Shown: piece after piece, positions 34,692-43,539 of the stretch | How positions within the stretch are numbered: position 1 is the first letter of the stretch | How the letters are laid out: each line of letters begins with the position of its first letter | Origin: Caulobacter sp. Root655 | GTDB taxonomy: Bacteria; Pseudomonadota; Alphaproteobacteria; Caulobacterales; Caulobacteraceae | Length of the DNA stretch: 64,000 nt | Reading direction: 5' to 3' | Assembly: GCF_001427665.1 (NCBI RefSeq) | Contig: NZ_LMHC01000005.1 | Location: forward strand, 29,571-93,570 | The notes under the pieces: generated by a model | Seen by the model: only the letters and a program-made list of their open reading frames with translations | Database searches by the model: none | What the model was told of the DNA's origin: nothing | Translations under genes and position numbers: made by a program

Positions 34692-37559
34692 TTGGTTGAC
34701 GTGACCGCGGTTCCGGCCGCCAGCGGCTTCGCGTTCGGCCCGTTCCGCCTGCTGACCGCCCAGCGGGCCCTGCTGCGCGACGGCCGGCCGGTTCGCCTGG
34801 GCGGACGGGCCTTCGACATCCTGACCCTTCTGGTTGAGCGGGCCGGCCAACTGGTCTCCCGGCAGGACCTGGCCCTCCGCGCCTGGCCCGACACCCACGT
34901 CATCGACGGGACCTTGACCGTGCACGTCGCGGCCCTGCGGCGGGCGCTGGACGACGGCCTGGCGGGGACTCGCTACATCGTCAACACGCCGGGGCAAGGC
35001 TACGCCCTCGTCGCGCCCGTTACCGTCATCGAGGGCCCGGCCTCGCCCGCCCGTTCCGTCGCCGCCGGGTCCGGGCCGGGGCTCGGGGCCAACAACCTGC
35101 CGTCCCAGACCCCCCGCCTGGTCGGACGCGACACACTGGTCGGCGACCTGCGGCGGCGGCTCGACAAGCGAAGGCTGCTGACCCTGATCGGCCCCGGCGG
35201 TATCGGCAAGACCGCCCTGGCCCTGGCCATGGCCATGGCCGAGGACCTGACGGACGCCTATGCCGACGGCGTCTGGCTGGTCGAGCTGGGGGCGATCATC
35301 GATCCGCGCCTGGCGCCGACCGTGCTGGCCCAGGCCCTGCGCCTGGCCATGCCCGCCGACGATCCCCTGCCCGGCCTGGTCAACGCCTTGCGCGACAAGC
35401 AGATGCTGCTGGTGCTCGACAACTGCGAGCACGTGATCGAGCAGGTCGCCTTCATCGCCACGAGCTTGCTGGAGAACGCGCCCGGCGTGCGGATCCTGGC
35501 CACCAGCCGCGAACCGCTGCGGATCGAGGGCGAACAGGCCTATCGCGTCCCGTCGCTGGAAAGCCCGGCGGACTCACCGCGACTCGCCGCCGCCCAGGCC
35601 CTGGCCTTTCCGGCGGTCCAGCTGTTCGCCGAACGGGCCGCCTCGGCCATGGCCGGCTTTGTCCTGACCGACGCCGACGCGCCCAGCGCCGCGCGCATCG
35701 GCCGCGTGCTGGATGGCCTGCCGCTGGCGATCGAGCTGGCGGCGGCCGGCGTCGAACGGTTCGGGGTCCAGGACCTGGCGGCCAGGTTGGACGCCCGGCT
35801 GGAGCCCGCGGTCGCCGACCGTCGCGCGGCGCCGGCCCGCCACCGCACCCTGGGCGCGACCCTGGACTGGAGCTACCAGCTGCTCAGCGCGCCCGAACAG
35901 AGCCTGTTTCGGCGGCTGTCGGTGTTCATGGGCGGCTTCACCCTGGAATCGGCCACCGCCGTCGCCGCCGAAACGCCCGAGGACACGGCGACGGTCGCCG
36001 ACCTGATGACCGGCCTGATGCTGAAGTCGCTGGTCACCCCGCACTTCGCCAACGGCGAGCTGCGCCTGCGCCTGCTGGAGACCACCCGGGCCTTCGCCCT
36101 GCGAAAGCTGGCCGAACACGGCGAGATCCAGGCCGCCAGCCGCCGGCAGGCGGTCTACTGCCGGGACCTGGTGGACAGCGCGGCGAAGGCGGCCGATGGC
36201 GCGTTCCTGGCCGTGGTCGCCGCCGAGATCGACAATATCCGCGCCGCCCTGGCCTGGGCGTTCGGGCCCGGCGGCGACGAAGAGGTCGCCACCGCCCTGG
36301 CGGCGGGCTCGGCGCCGATCCTGCTGCACATGTACCTGCTGCCCGAGTGTCACCACTGGATGGCCAAGGCCGTCGACGCCTTGAGCGACGCCGACCGCGG
36401 CACCCGCCGCGAGATGGTGCTGCAATGCGCCCTGGGCCTGGCGTTGATGTACACCCAGAGCACCAGCGACCGCGCCCAGCAGGCCCTGACCCGGGCCTGC
36501 GCCCTGGCCGAGGCGTTCGACGAACGGGGCTGGCAACTTCAGGCCCTGCTCGCCCTGGCGGCCATCCGCCACCGCTTCGAGGACTTCGACGAGGCCCTGG
36601 CCCTGGCCAAGCGCGCCGTATCCGTGGCGACCCTGACCGGCGACGGCCTGGCGCTCGGACGGGCCCAGGCGGTGCTGAGCAGCGCCCTGATGCTGCTGGC
36701 CCGCTATGACGAGGCCGTCGCGGCCGGCCGGGAGGCGCATCAGAAGATCGACGCCGTCCGCCAGGCCCACATCATCCGCGAAGGCACGATCCACGCGATC
36801 TACGCCCAGGTGACCGTGGCGGCCGGGCTTTGGGCCCAGGGCCGGCTCGCCTCGTCGGCGCGGACCACGCGGGCCTTGACCGCCGAGGCCGAGGCCGGCG
36901 GCGATCCGGTGTCCCTGTGCCTGGCCCTGACCTGGTGCCGATGCCCCCTGGCGCTGCGGCTGGATGACCTGGACGCCGCCGAGCGGCTGATCGCCCAACT
37001 CCAGGCCCTGGCCGAGAAGAGCGGCCTGAGGGCCTATCTGGCCTGCGCCGTCGCTTTGGAAGGCCAGCTAGCGGTCCAGCGCGGCGACCTGGCGCGCGGC
37101 GAGGCGCGGCTGCGCGCCGGCCTGGCGGCGCTGGACGAAGCCCGCAACGCCATGTTCGCCACGCCGCACCGGATCGACCTGGCCCAGCTGCTGATCGACC
37201 AGGGCCGCGCGGACGAGGCCCTGGCGGTCGTCGCCGAGGCGGCGGCTCGGGCGGAGACACACGGCGGCTGGTGCGCGACGGAGCTGCTGCGCGTCCAGGG
37301 CGAGATCGCGCTGTCGAAGGGCGACGCCGGCCTGGCCGAAGCCGCCCTGAACCGCGCCGTGGCGCGGGCCCGCCACGAGGGGGCGCTGACCTGGGAACTG
37401 CGCGCCGCCATCAGCCTGGGCCAGTTGCGCGCCGCCCGGGGCGAGACCCGCCAGGCGCACGACCTGCTGGGCGAGGTCCATGCCCGCTTCACGGAAGGCT
37501 TCGACGCCCCCGACCTGCGACGCGCCCAGGCGCTGTTGGCGTCGTGGGGCACGGCCTGA
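34692..37559 (+). CDS. Winged-helix/STAND ATPase/TPR transcriptional regulator
   Basis: About 955 residues in three parts. Residues 10-105 form an OmpR-type winged helix-turn-helix (FDILTLLVERAGQLVSRQDL, TVHVAALRRAL, YIVNTPGQGYALVAPV), with no receiver domain in front. Residues 130-440 are a STAND/NB-ARC ATPase: P-loop GPGGIGKT near 167, LLVLDNCEH Walker B, ILATSREPL sensor, GLPLAIELAAA. Residues 500-955 are helical repeats, TPR-like. The architecture is that of large single-component regulators that switch on binding a ligand or partner protein. The first start is TTG at 34692; GTG 34701 is also possible. It follows the SDR gene by 85 bp. Confidence 0.88.
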   Translation: MVDVTAVPAASGFAFGPFRLLTAQRALLRDGRPVRLGGRAFDILTLLVERAGQLVSRQDLALRAWPDTHVIDGTLTVHVAALRRALDDGLAGTRYIVNTPGQGYALVAPVTVIEGPASPARSVAAGSGPGLGANNLPSQTPRLVGRDTLVGDLRRRLDKRRLLTLIGPGGIGKTALALAMAMAEDLTDAYADGVWLVELGAIIDPRLAPTVLAQALRLAMPADDPLPGLVNALRDKQMLLVLDNCEHVIEQVAFIATSLLENAPGVRILATSREPLRIEGEQAYRVPSLESPADSPRLAAAQALAFPAVQLFAERAASAMAGFVLTDADAPSAARIGRVLDGLPLAIELAAAGVERFGVQDLAARLDARLEPAVADRRAAPARHRTLGATLDWSYQLLSAPEQSLFRRLSVFMGGFTLESATAVAAETPEDTATVADLMTGLMLKSLVTPHFANGELRLRLLETTRAFALRKLAEHGEIQAASRRQAVYCRDLVDSAAKAADGAFLAVVAAEIDNIRAALAWAFGPGGDEEVATALAAGSAPILLHMYLLPECHHWMAKAVDALSDADRGTRREMVLQCALGLALMYTQSTSDRAQQALTRACALAEAFDERGWQLQALLALAAIRHRFEDFDEALALAKRAVSVATLTGDGLALGRAQAVLSSALMLLARYDEAVAAGREAHQKIDAVRQAHIIREGTIHAIYAQVTVAAGLWAQGRLASSARTTRALTAEAEAGGDPVSLCLALTWCRCPLALRLDDLDAAERLIAQLQALAEKSGLRAYLACAVALEGQLAVQRGDLARGEARLRAGLAALDEARNAMFATPHRIDLAQLLIDQGRADEALAVVAEAAARAETHGGWCATELLRVQGEIALSKGDAGLAEAALNRAVARARHEGALTWELRAAISLGQLRAARGETRQAHDLLGEVHARFTEGFDAPDLRRAQALLASWGTA

Positions 37560-37670
37560 AAGCCGCCGCCAGGAAGCCTTGGATCAAAGGCCGCCACGGG
37601 CGCTGACGGGGACGATTTCCTGTCCCGGCCCTGGCCAGGTCGGGCGTCCCCTCCAGACACACCAGGCAGC

Positions 37671-38153
37671 TCAGATGATCGTCAGCGACGGCGAGCTGTT
37701 GAGGGCGCCGGTGACGGTGCAGGCGCCGGGCGAGCCCGGGATCGTGACGCCGACGAAGTCAATCTTGCCCGGCGAACCGTTGATCCAGCCGGTATTCACG
37801 TTGCCGCTGCAGGATCCGACCATCGTCTTGAGGCCGATGCCCTGGAGCGTGACCGAAGTCGTGGTGTTCGGATGCAGGTACCAAGGAAGTCCGGTGGGCG
37901 CGACCAGCGCGCCACATTGCCAGCTTCCGCTGAACGAGGCTTGGGTAATCACGACCATGCTACCGCCGCCAGGCACGTAACCCGTCAGCGTGACGGCGCA
38001 GGTGACGATCGATCCAGGTTGCTGAATGGTCAGGTTGCCGGTGAACGTGACGCTGCTGAGCGGATTGGGGGTGAACGTCGCGGCCGAGGCGGGAGCGGCC
38101 AAGCCAGCGGCGGCCAGGACGGCGGCGGACAGAATAGAGGCGCTCTTGAGCAT
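37671..38153 (-). CDS. Secreted protein of unknown function
   Basis: 160 residues. Signal peptide MLKSASILSAAVLAAAGLAA with cleavage at ASA|A. The mature part is Thr/Ser/Gly-rich beta-type sequence with four cysteines (IVTCAVTL, SWQCGAL, GSCSGNV, GACTVTG), likely two disulfides. The frame runs upstream to 38225, but GGAGGAAGGCGTC before the ATG at 38153 fixes the start. Composition and the cysteine pattern resemble small periplasmic or cell-surface beta-sandwich proteins; no family name can be given. Confidence 0.75.
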   Translation of the reverse strand: MLKSASILSAAVLAAAGLAAPASAATFTPNPLSSVTFTGNLTIQQPGSIVTCAVTLTGYVPGGGSMVVITQASFSGSWQCGALVAPTGLPWYLHPNTTTSVTLQGIGLKTMVGSCSGNVNTGWINGSPGKIDFVGVTIPGSPGACTVTGALNSSPSLTII

Positions 38154-38518
38154 GACGCCTTCCTCCCACTTGCAACCCTTCGTTGGATCGCAACCAGAAT
38201 GACAACCGCAAGGGTTGAGAGTCAATGATATTTACATCAATGTAGAATGTAGATCGGAAGCAGCAGGGTTGCACCCGCTCGGGTCTGCTCGTCCAAGCCG
38301 CCAGGCGGATGATCGAAGCTGCCTGAAATGGTTGGCGCCGAGGGGCGGTGGCGGTGGCGGCTCCAGAGAGCCCGCTAATGTTCTCTCTTCGGGAAGCCAA
38401 GGATTCAGCGCCCGCGGCGCCGGAGAAGCCGCCGTTTCAGGTCGATACGGGGGGCGCGCGCGCAAGAACCAGCGGCCGGCGCCAAGGTTCAAGCTCTTGA
38501 TCGACTTGGGAAGAGGAA

Positions 38519-38593
38519 TGGTGGACGCGACAGGGATTGAACCTGTGACCCCCTCGATGTCAACGAGGTGCTCTCCCGCTGAGCTACGCGTCC
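38519..38593 (-). tRNA. tRNA-Val (anticodon GAC)
   Basis: A complete cloverleaf on the minus strand: acceptor stem GGACGCG pairing with CGCGTCC, D-arm with TAGCTCAGCGGGAGAGCA, anticodon stem-loop CCTCG-TTGACAT-CGAGG giving anticodon GAC (Val), T-arm CACAGGTTCAATCCCTGTC, and an encoded CCA end. It sits between the secreted protein gene and cpdR. Confidence 0.97.
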
Positions 38594-38691
38594 GCCAAAG
38601 CGGCCCTGAAGCGCTTTGAAAAGCGTCCGGGGCGGGAAGGTGTGGGGGTATAGCGGCGGCTTTCGGATGACGCAAGCCGCGCCATAAAATT

Positions 38692-39048
38692 TTACGCGGC
38701 CATCATCTTTTCGACTTCGGAGACGAGGTCGCGCAGGTGCACGGGCTTGGACAGGACCTTGGCCCCGGCGGGCGCGCGGTCCTGGGCGGACAGGGCCACG
38801 GCGGCGAAGCCGGTGATGAACATGATGCGCAGGGAAGGGTCGCGGGCGGCGGCCTGGCGGGCCACCTCGATGCCGTCCATGCCGGGCATGACGATGTCGG
38901 TCAGCAGCAGGTCCCAGGCGGTGTCCAGGTGCTGGACGGCCTCTTCGCCGTCGGCGCAGGCGGTGACCTCGAATCCGGCCCGCTCCAGCGCGCGCGCCAG
39001 GAAGCCGCGGAGGGAGTCATCGTCTTCGGCGAGGAGGATGCGGGCCAT
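38692..39048 (-). CDS. cpdR: Response regulator and protease adaptor CpdR
   Basis: 118 residues, a stand-alone receiver domain starting MARILLAEDDDSLRGFLARA, with the phospho-acceptor Asp in LLLTDIVMPGMDG and the lysine in VLSKPVHLRDL. The sequence is close to C. crescentus CpdR along its whole length. Unphosphorylated CpdR primes ClpXP to degrade PdeA, CtrA (with RcdA/PopA) and other cell-cycle proteins; phosphorylation through CckA-ChpT switches it off. The ATG at 39048 is the family start. It is divergent from the N-formylglutamate amidohydrolase gene, as in C. crescentus. Confidence 0.95.
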   Translation of the reverse strand: MARILLAEDDDSLRGFLARALERAGFEVTACADGEEAVQHLDTAWDLLLTDIVMPGMDGIEVARQAAARDPSLRIMFITGFAAVALSAQDRAPAGAKVLSKPVHLRDLVSEVEKMMAA

Positions 39049-39226
39049 GCGGTCAGTTTCCAGGCGATCGTCGGGGTTTGAAAGCTCGTTTCTAGAGAAG
39101 GACGGTAAATCGCGGATGAACCCGGGCCCTCCTGTCCACAGCAAAAGCTTGGCTGTCGGCATTTACCCTTATAGCGCGGTTCCGTTGCCGTTTGACCCTG
39201 GACCGCGCGACCGCGACAATAAGCCC

Positions 39227-40147
39227 ATGAACGCTTGGGAGCCGATCGCTTCGGATACGCCGGCGGCGGCGGGGCAAGGTTTCGCGCCGGCCTTCGAGGT
39301 TCTGCGCGCCGCCCCGGAGGACCAGCCGCCGCCCACGCCGCTGGTGTTCGCCTCGCCCCATTCGGGCCGGCTCTATCCGCCGGAGATGATGGCCGCCGCG
39401 CGCCTGGGGACCCAGGACCTGCGCGGCTCGGAGGACGCTTTCGTCGACGACCTGATCGGCGGCGCGCCCGCCCTGGGGATCGCGGTGATCCGGGCCCGGC
39501 TGGCGCGGGCCTATATCGACCTCAACCGCGACGCCTGGGAGCTGGATCCGGCGATGTTCGAGGACGACCTGCCCGAGTTCGCCCGCGCCCGCACGGCCCG
39601 GGTGGCGGCGGGCCTGGGGGCGATCGCCCGGGTGGCCGGCGAGGGCCGCCCGATCTACGCCCGCAAGCTGACCTTCGCCGAGGCCAAGACCCGGATCGAG
39701 ACCGCCCACCAGCCCTATCACGACGCCCTGGACCGGCTGCTGGCCCAGGCCCGCAAGGCCCACGGCCTGGCGATCCTGGTCGACTGGCACTCGATGCCGG
39801 CGGCGGCGGCGCGCGGCCATCGGGCCAAGGGCGGCGGGCCGTGCGACATCGTGCTGGGCGACCGGTTCGGCGCCGCCTGCGGGCCCCAACTGACCGGGCT
39901 GATGGAAAAGACCCTGGAGGGGCTGGGCTACCGCGTGGCCCGCAACGCCCCCTATGCCGGCGGCTACACCACCGAGCACTACGGCCGCCCGACCCGGCGC
40001 ACCCACGCCATCCAGGTCGAGATCAACCGCGCGCTCTATATGAACGAGACAACCCGCGAGCCGACCGAAGGCCTGGCGCGGCTGAAGGCGGATATCGAGT
40101 CGGTGACCCGGCAACTGGCGGAAACGAATTGGAACGAGGTGCTCTGA
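39227..40147 (+). CDS. N-formylglutamate amidohydrolase family protein (HutG-like)
   Basis: 306 residues. The family landmarks are visible: FASPHSGRLYPPEM with the zinc-binding histidine, SEDAFVDDLIGGA, RAYIDLNRDAWELDP, VDWHSMP, and HAIQVEINRALYMNE. The enzyme hydrolyses N-formyl-glutamate (or a related formyl/acyl amide) to glutamate; a full histidine-degradation operon is not adjacent, so the true substrate may differ. The start MNAWEPIASDTP is set by the first ATG after the cpdR divergent region. Confidence 0.88.
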   Translation: MNAWEPIASDTPAAAGQGFAPAFEVLRAAPEDQPPPTPLVFASPHSGRLYPPEMMAAARLGTQDLRGSEDAFVDDLIGGAPALGIAVIRARLARAYIDLNRDAWELDPAMFEDDLPEFARARTARVAAGLGAIARVAGEGRPIYARKLTFAEAKTRIETAHQPYHDALDRLLAQARKAHGLAILVDWHSMPAAAARGHRAKGGGPCDIVLGDRFGAACGPQLTGLMEKTLEGLGYRVARNAPYAGGYTTEHYGRPTRRTHAIQVEINRALYMNETTREPTEGLARLKADIESVTRQLAETNWNEVL

Positions 40148-40250
40148 GCCTCCCCGCTCCAGGCTCGTCTCATCCGTCACCCGCGCTCCACGCTGGAGTG
40201 AGCTGACCTGGCGACGCTCGCACCGCATCCGCAAACCGCGGCGTTGCCGG

Positions 40251-40595
40251 TCAGAAGTCAGCCGCGAGTTCGATTTGATCGAAGAGCGCGAAAGCTGGCA
40301 AGGCCGTGCAGGCGCTCGACGCCGCCGGCCAACTGAAATTCACCAATGTATTGGTAGATCTGGCGGTCAGCAGCATGGAATAGGCGCGGTTCTTCGCCTC
40401 GGATGACCAGCTTGCGGGAATTTGACACCAAGCCGTGCACGTCTTGTTGGTCGTAAAGTATATGTACTCTCCGGAAACTATTACCTTTCCGACCTTCTCT
40501 CCGTAGCAAAATTCCGCCCTGGCGGGCTGGCTGAACGACAAGCCAATCATAGATGAGACGACTGCCACAGCAATTTTCGCCTTGATATTACACAT
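40251..40595 (-). CDS. Small secreted cysteine-containing protein, low GC
   Basis: 114 residues. Signal peptide MCNIKAKIAVAVVSSMIGLS with cleavage near ARA|EF, then a short mature domain with cysteines at EFCYGE, KTCTAWCQIP and SSACTALP, so two disulfides are possible. The gene is visibly less GC-rich than its neighbours and uses AT-ending codons (for example ATA, TTA, AGA), which suggests relatively recent acquisition. A GGGGAAAT lies upstream of the ATG at 40595. The family is not recognised. Confidence 0.65.
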   Translation of the reverse strand: MCNIKAKIAVAVVSSMIGLSFSQPARAEFCYGEKVGKVIVSGEYIYFTTNKTCTAWCQIPASWSSEAKNRAYSMLLTARSTNTLVNFSWPAASSACTALPAFALFDQIELAADF

Positions 40596-40874
40596 CTGTT
40601 TATTTCCCCACCAATTCCGCAATTTATCTCTAGCATTTTCAAACACCGACATAACCTATAGTAGAGATCCAGACAACAGCAGGCGATGGGTTCCTCGCTG
40701 CCAAAACCGATTGCTACAGGAAGCCGCGATAAGACTCGCTGCCGGGCCGCGCTGTCGAATCCGAGTTCTCGAGAGCGAACAATCGCCTCCGCCCGTGGCG
40801 CCAAACGCGCGGTCGATACCGGCCAGAGAAAAGGCGCGCGGCCGGAGGCGCCCAACGCTCCCTGAGCTCAGGCC

Positions 40875-40902
40875 AAAAAAAAGCCCGGCTCGAAAGCCGG
40901 GC
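40875..40902 (-). terminator. Intrinsic terminator of the sRNA
   Basis: An 8 bp perfect stem GCCCGGCT/AGCCGGGC with a four-base loop and eight consecutive Ts on the minus strand. It points away from typA and lies upstream of the low-GC secreted gene, so it can only end a transcript coming from the sRNA promoter. Confidence 0.9.
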
Positions 40903-40956
40903 AGTTCATTAGGGAGGAAACGCCCAGGAAGGGCAGAGGCGGCAGCGCCGCCTCAC
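40875..40956 (-). ncRNA. Alpha-r8 / MmgR-type small RNA
   Basis: On the minus strand a sigma-70-like promoter is followed by a short transcript. It has a hairpin GAGGCGGC-GCT-GCCGCCTC, a small stem GCCC/GGGC, the unpaired stretch GTTTCCTCCCTAATG, and a perfect terminator stem GCCCGGCT/AGCCGGGC ending in eight Ts. The single-stranded 10-mer UUUCCUCCCU is, from memory, the signature of the alpha-r8 (MmgR, Rfam suhB) sRNA family, which in Sinorhizobium limits polyhydroxybutyrate storage and acts with Hfq. The U-rich anti-Shine-Dalgarno sequence fits translational repression of targets. The 5' end is estimated from the promoter and may be off by a few bases. The rest of the 719 bp gap before typA holds no credible gene. 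Confidence 0.78.
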
Positions 40957-40962
40957 AGGTCG

Positions 40963-40991
40963 TTTATAGGGTGCGGTGCGAAACGCATCAA
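40963..40991 (-). promoter_or_regulatory. Sigma-70-type promoter of the sRNA
   Basis: On the minus strand TTGATG (-35) and TATAAA (-10) are separated by exactly 17 bp; the predicted start is about position 40956, seven bases after the -10 box. Confidence 0.75.
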
Positions 40992-41314
40992 GCAAAATCT
41001 TCGACAGCGTTGTCGGTTTTTCTCTCGCGCCCCTCAGAAACCCTTTGTGGCACAAGGGTCGGCGAACATCACCCCCAAAGCTTGGCTATTTTTTGCACTA
41101 TGCTGCGCTGCACAATTAGTTGCCAAAGAAACGACCTCCGTGCGCAACTTCCCAAAACACCCTGAAATTAAGGGGTTTCGGGCTGACACCGGTTTCCGTC
41201 TGAATCTGATATGCAGGGGTGGGGTGGATAAACGTCGCGCAGTCGCGTAAAAGCCGCGCGCCTGACGCTCACTGCGTCAAACTCCTTGTTCTTCCCCGAA
41301 AGTTCGCCTTCTCC

Positions 41315-43150
41315 ATGTCCATGCGAAACATCGCCATCATCGCGCACGTCGATCATGGCAAGACCACGCTCGTCGATCAGCTCCTGGCCCAGTCCGGCGT
41401 CTTCCGAGCCAACGAGGCCACGACCGAACGCGCCATGGACTCCAACGACCAGGAGCGCGAGCGCGGCATCACCATCCTGGCCAAGTGCACCAGCGTGCTG
41501 TGGCACGGCGAAGCGGGCGAAACCCGCATCAATATCATCGACACCCCCGGCCACGCCGACTTCGGCGGCGAGGTCGAACGCATCCTGGGCATGGTGGACG
41601 GCTGCGTCCTGCTGGTCGACGCCGAGGAAGGCGTCATGCCGCAGACCAAGTTCGTGCTGACCAAGGCGCTGAAGATGGGCCTGCGCCCGATCCTCTGCAT
41701 CAACAAGGTCGACCGCGCCCACGCCGATCCGGACAAGGTTCACAACGCCGCGTTCGACCTGTTCGCCGCCATCGGCGCCACGGACGAGCAGCTGGACTTC
41801 CCGCACATCTACGCCTCGGGCCGCGCCGGCTGGGCGACGATGGACCTGAACGTCCCCAACGATAACCTGGCCCCGCTGTTCGACCTGATCGTCCGCCACG
41901 TGCCGGAACCCAAGCAGATCGCGAAGAAGGACGCGCCGTTCCAGATCCTGAACGTGCTGGTCGAAGCCGACCCGTTCCTGGGCCGCCTGCTGACCGGCCG
42001 CATCGAGAGCGGCAAGGCCGTTCCTGGCATGGCCATTCACGCCCTGGATCGTGACGGCAAGGAAATCGAACGCGGCCGCATCACCAAGGTGCTGGCCTTC
42101 CGCGGCCTGAAGCGCTCGCCGGTCGACGAAGGCGCCGAGGCGGGCGACATCGTCGCCATCGCCGGCATGTCCAAGGCGACCGTGGCCGACACCCTGTGCG
42201 CCCTGGACGTCACCGAGGCCCTGCCCGCCCAGCCGATCGATCCGCCGACCATCTCGATGACCGTCTCGGTCAACGACAGCCCGCTGGCCGGCAAGGAAGG
42301 CGACAAGGTCCAAAGCCGCGTGATCCGCGACCGCCTGCTGAGGGAAGCCGAATCGAACGTGGCCATCAAGGTCACCGAGTCGACCGAAGGCGACGCTTAT
42401 GAGGTGGCCGGCCGCGGCGAACTGCAGCTGGGCGTCCTGATCGAGAACATGCGTCGCGAAGGCTTCGAGGTGTCGATCAGCCGTCCGCGCGTGGTGTACC
42501 AGACCGACCCGGAAACCGGCAAACGCCTGGAGCCGATGGAAGACGTCATGATCGACGTCGACGACGAGTTCTCGGGCATCGTCATCGAGAAGCTGTCGGC
42601 CCGTAAGGCCGAACTGAAGGACATGGGCCCGTCGGGCGCCGGCAAGACCCGCATCTCGCTGGTCGCCCCGTCGCGTTCGCTGATCGGCTATCAGGGCGAG
42701 TTCCTGACCGACACCCGCGGTTCGGGCGTGCTGAACCGCGTGTTCAGCCACTACGAGCCCTACAAGGGCGCCCTCGACCAACAGCGCAAGGGCGTGTTGA
42801 TCAGCAACTCCGACGGTGAAACGGCGGCCTTCGCGCTGTGGAACCTGGAAGATCGCGGCGTCATGTTCGTCGGGGCCGGCGAGAAGACCTACCTGGGCAT
42901 GATCATCGGCGAAAACGCCCGGGGTGACGACATGGACGTCAACCCGATGAAGGCCAAGCAGCTGAACAACATCCGCGCCTCGGGCAAGGATGAGGCCATC
43001 CGCCTGACCCCGCCGCGCCGCATGACCCTCGAACAGGCCATCGCCTACATCGAGGAAGACGAGCTGGTGGAAGTGACGCCCAAGAACATCCGCCTGCGCA
43101 AGCAGGTGCTGAACCCGTCGTTCCGCAAGCGTCGCGTCAAGGAAGAATAG
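41315..43150 (+). CDS. typA: Translational GTPase TypA/BipA
   Basis: 611 residues. G1 [10 protein letters not shown] near residue 10-19, G2 ERGITIL, G3 [15 protein letters not shown]4 NKVDR, then the EF-G-like domains II, III and V and the TypA-specific C-terminal domain. It binds 70S ribosomes in place of EF-G and helps ribosome assembly and growth under stress or low temperature. ATG 41315 gives [17 protein letters not shown] as expected; a longer frame from 41219 has no conserved sequence. It is followed by a strong terminator. Confidence 0.97.
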   Translation: MSMRNIAIIAHVDHGKTTLVDQLLAQSGVFRANEATTERAMDSNDQERERGITILAKCTSVLWHGEAGETRINIIDTPGHADFGGEVERILGMVDGCVLLVDAEEGVMPQTKFVLTKALKMGLRPILCINKVDRAHADPDKVHNAAFDLFAAIGATDEQLDFPHIYASGRAGWATMDLNVPNDNLAPLFDLIVRHVPEPKQIAKKDAPFQILNVLVEADPFLGRLLTGRIESGKAVPGMAIHALDRDGKEIERGRITKVLAFRGLKRSPVDEGAEAGDIVAIAGMSKATVADTLCALDVTEALPAQPIDPPTISMTVSVNDSPLAGKEGDKVQSRVIRDRLLREAESNVAIKVTESTEGDAYEVAGRGELQLGVLIENMRREGFEVSISRPRVVYQTDPETGKRLEPMEDVMIDVDDEFSGIVIEKLSARKAELKDMGPSGAGKTRISLVAPSRSLIGYQGEFLTDTRGSGVLNRVFSHYEPYKGALDQQRKGVLISNSDGETAAFALWNLEDRGVMFVGAGEKTYLGMIIGENARGDDMDVNPMKAKQLNNIRASGKDEAIRLTPPRRMTLEQAIAYIEEDELVEVTPKNIRLRKQVLNPSFRKRRVKEE

Positions 43151-43177
43151 GCTTCACGCCCTTCCGGACAACAAATG

Positions 43178-43208
43178 GGCCGCCGTCCTCCGGGACGGCG
43201 GCCTTTTT
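43178..43208 (+). terminator. Intrinsic terminator after typA
   Basis: An 11 bp GC-rich stem (GGCCGCCGTCC / GGACGGCGGCC) with a short loop followed by TTTTT. Confidence 0.9.
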
Positions 43209-43224
43209 CGTCATGGGCGAAGCG

Positions 43225-43476
43225 TCAGGCGCGCTTCTTGAACAGCCCCAGCAGGAACAGCAGCAGGACCGCGCCGATCGTCGAGACGATGATGCTGCCG
43301 ACCCAGCCCATGAAGTGAATGTTGAACATGCTGGCCAGGAAGGCGCCGATCAGGGCTCCCACCAAGCCGACGACCAGATTGGTCAGCAGGCCGTGATTGC
43401 GGCCCATGATCTTCTCGGCCAGCCAGCCGGCGAAGATGCCGATGATGATCGCGCCGATAAAGCCCACACCGTTCAT
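43225..43476 (-). CDS. GlsB/YeaQ/YmgE-family small membrane protein
   Basis: 83 residues, three hydrophobic helices rich in Gly: GFIGAIIIGIFAGWLAEKIM, LLTNLVVGLVGALIGAFLAS, and GSIIVSTIGAVLLLFLLGLF, ending in KKRA. This is the transglycosylase-associated/GlsB stress membrane family, whose members are induced under stress but have no defined activity. It is convergent with typA and lies just downstream of the efflux pair on the same strand. Confidence 0.92.
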   Translation of the reverse strand: MNGVGFIGAIIIGIFAGWLAEKIMGRNHGLLTNLVVGLVGALIGAFLASMFNIHFMGWVGSIIVSTIGAVLLLFLLGLFKKRA

Positions 43477-43539
43477 GTCGTTGTCTCCCTAACAGCCAAG
43501 TTTCGACCAGAATGCGCGAAGGACCGCGATGGTTGCGAG

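Noticed and set aside
40582..41250. 222-residue open frame on the + strand
   Set aside because: Low-complexity Arg/Pro content, no domain, and it overlaps the sRNA and its promoter on the opposite strand.
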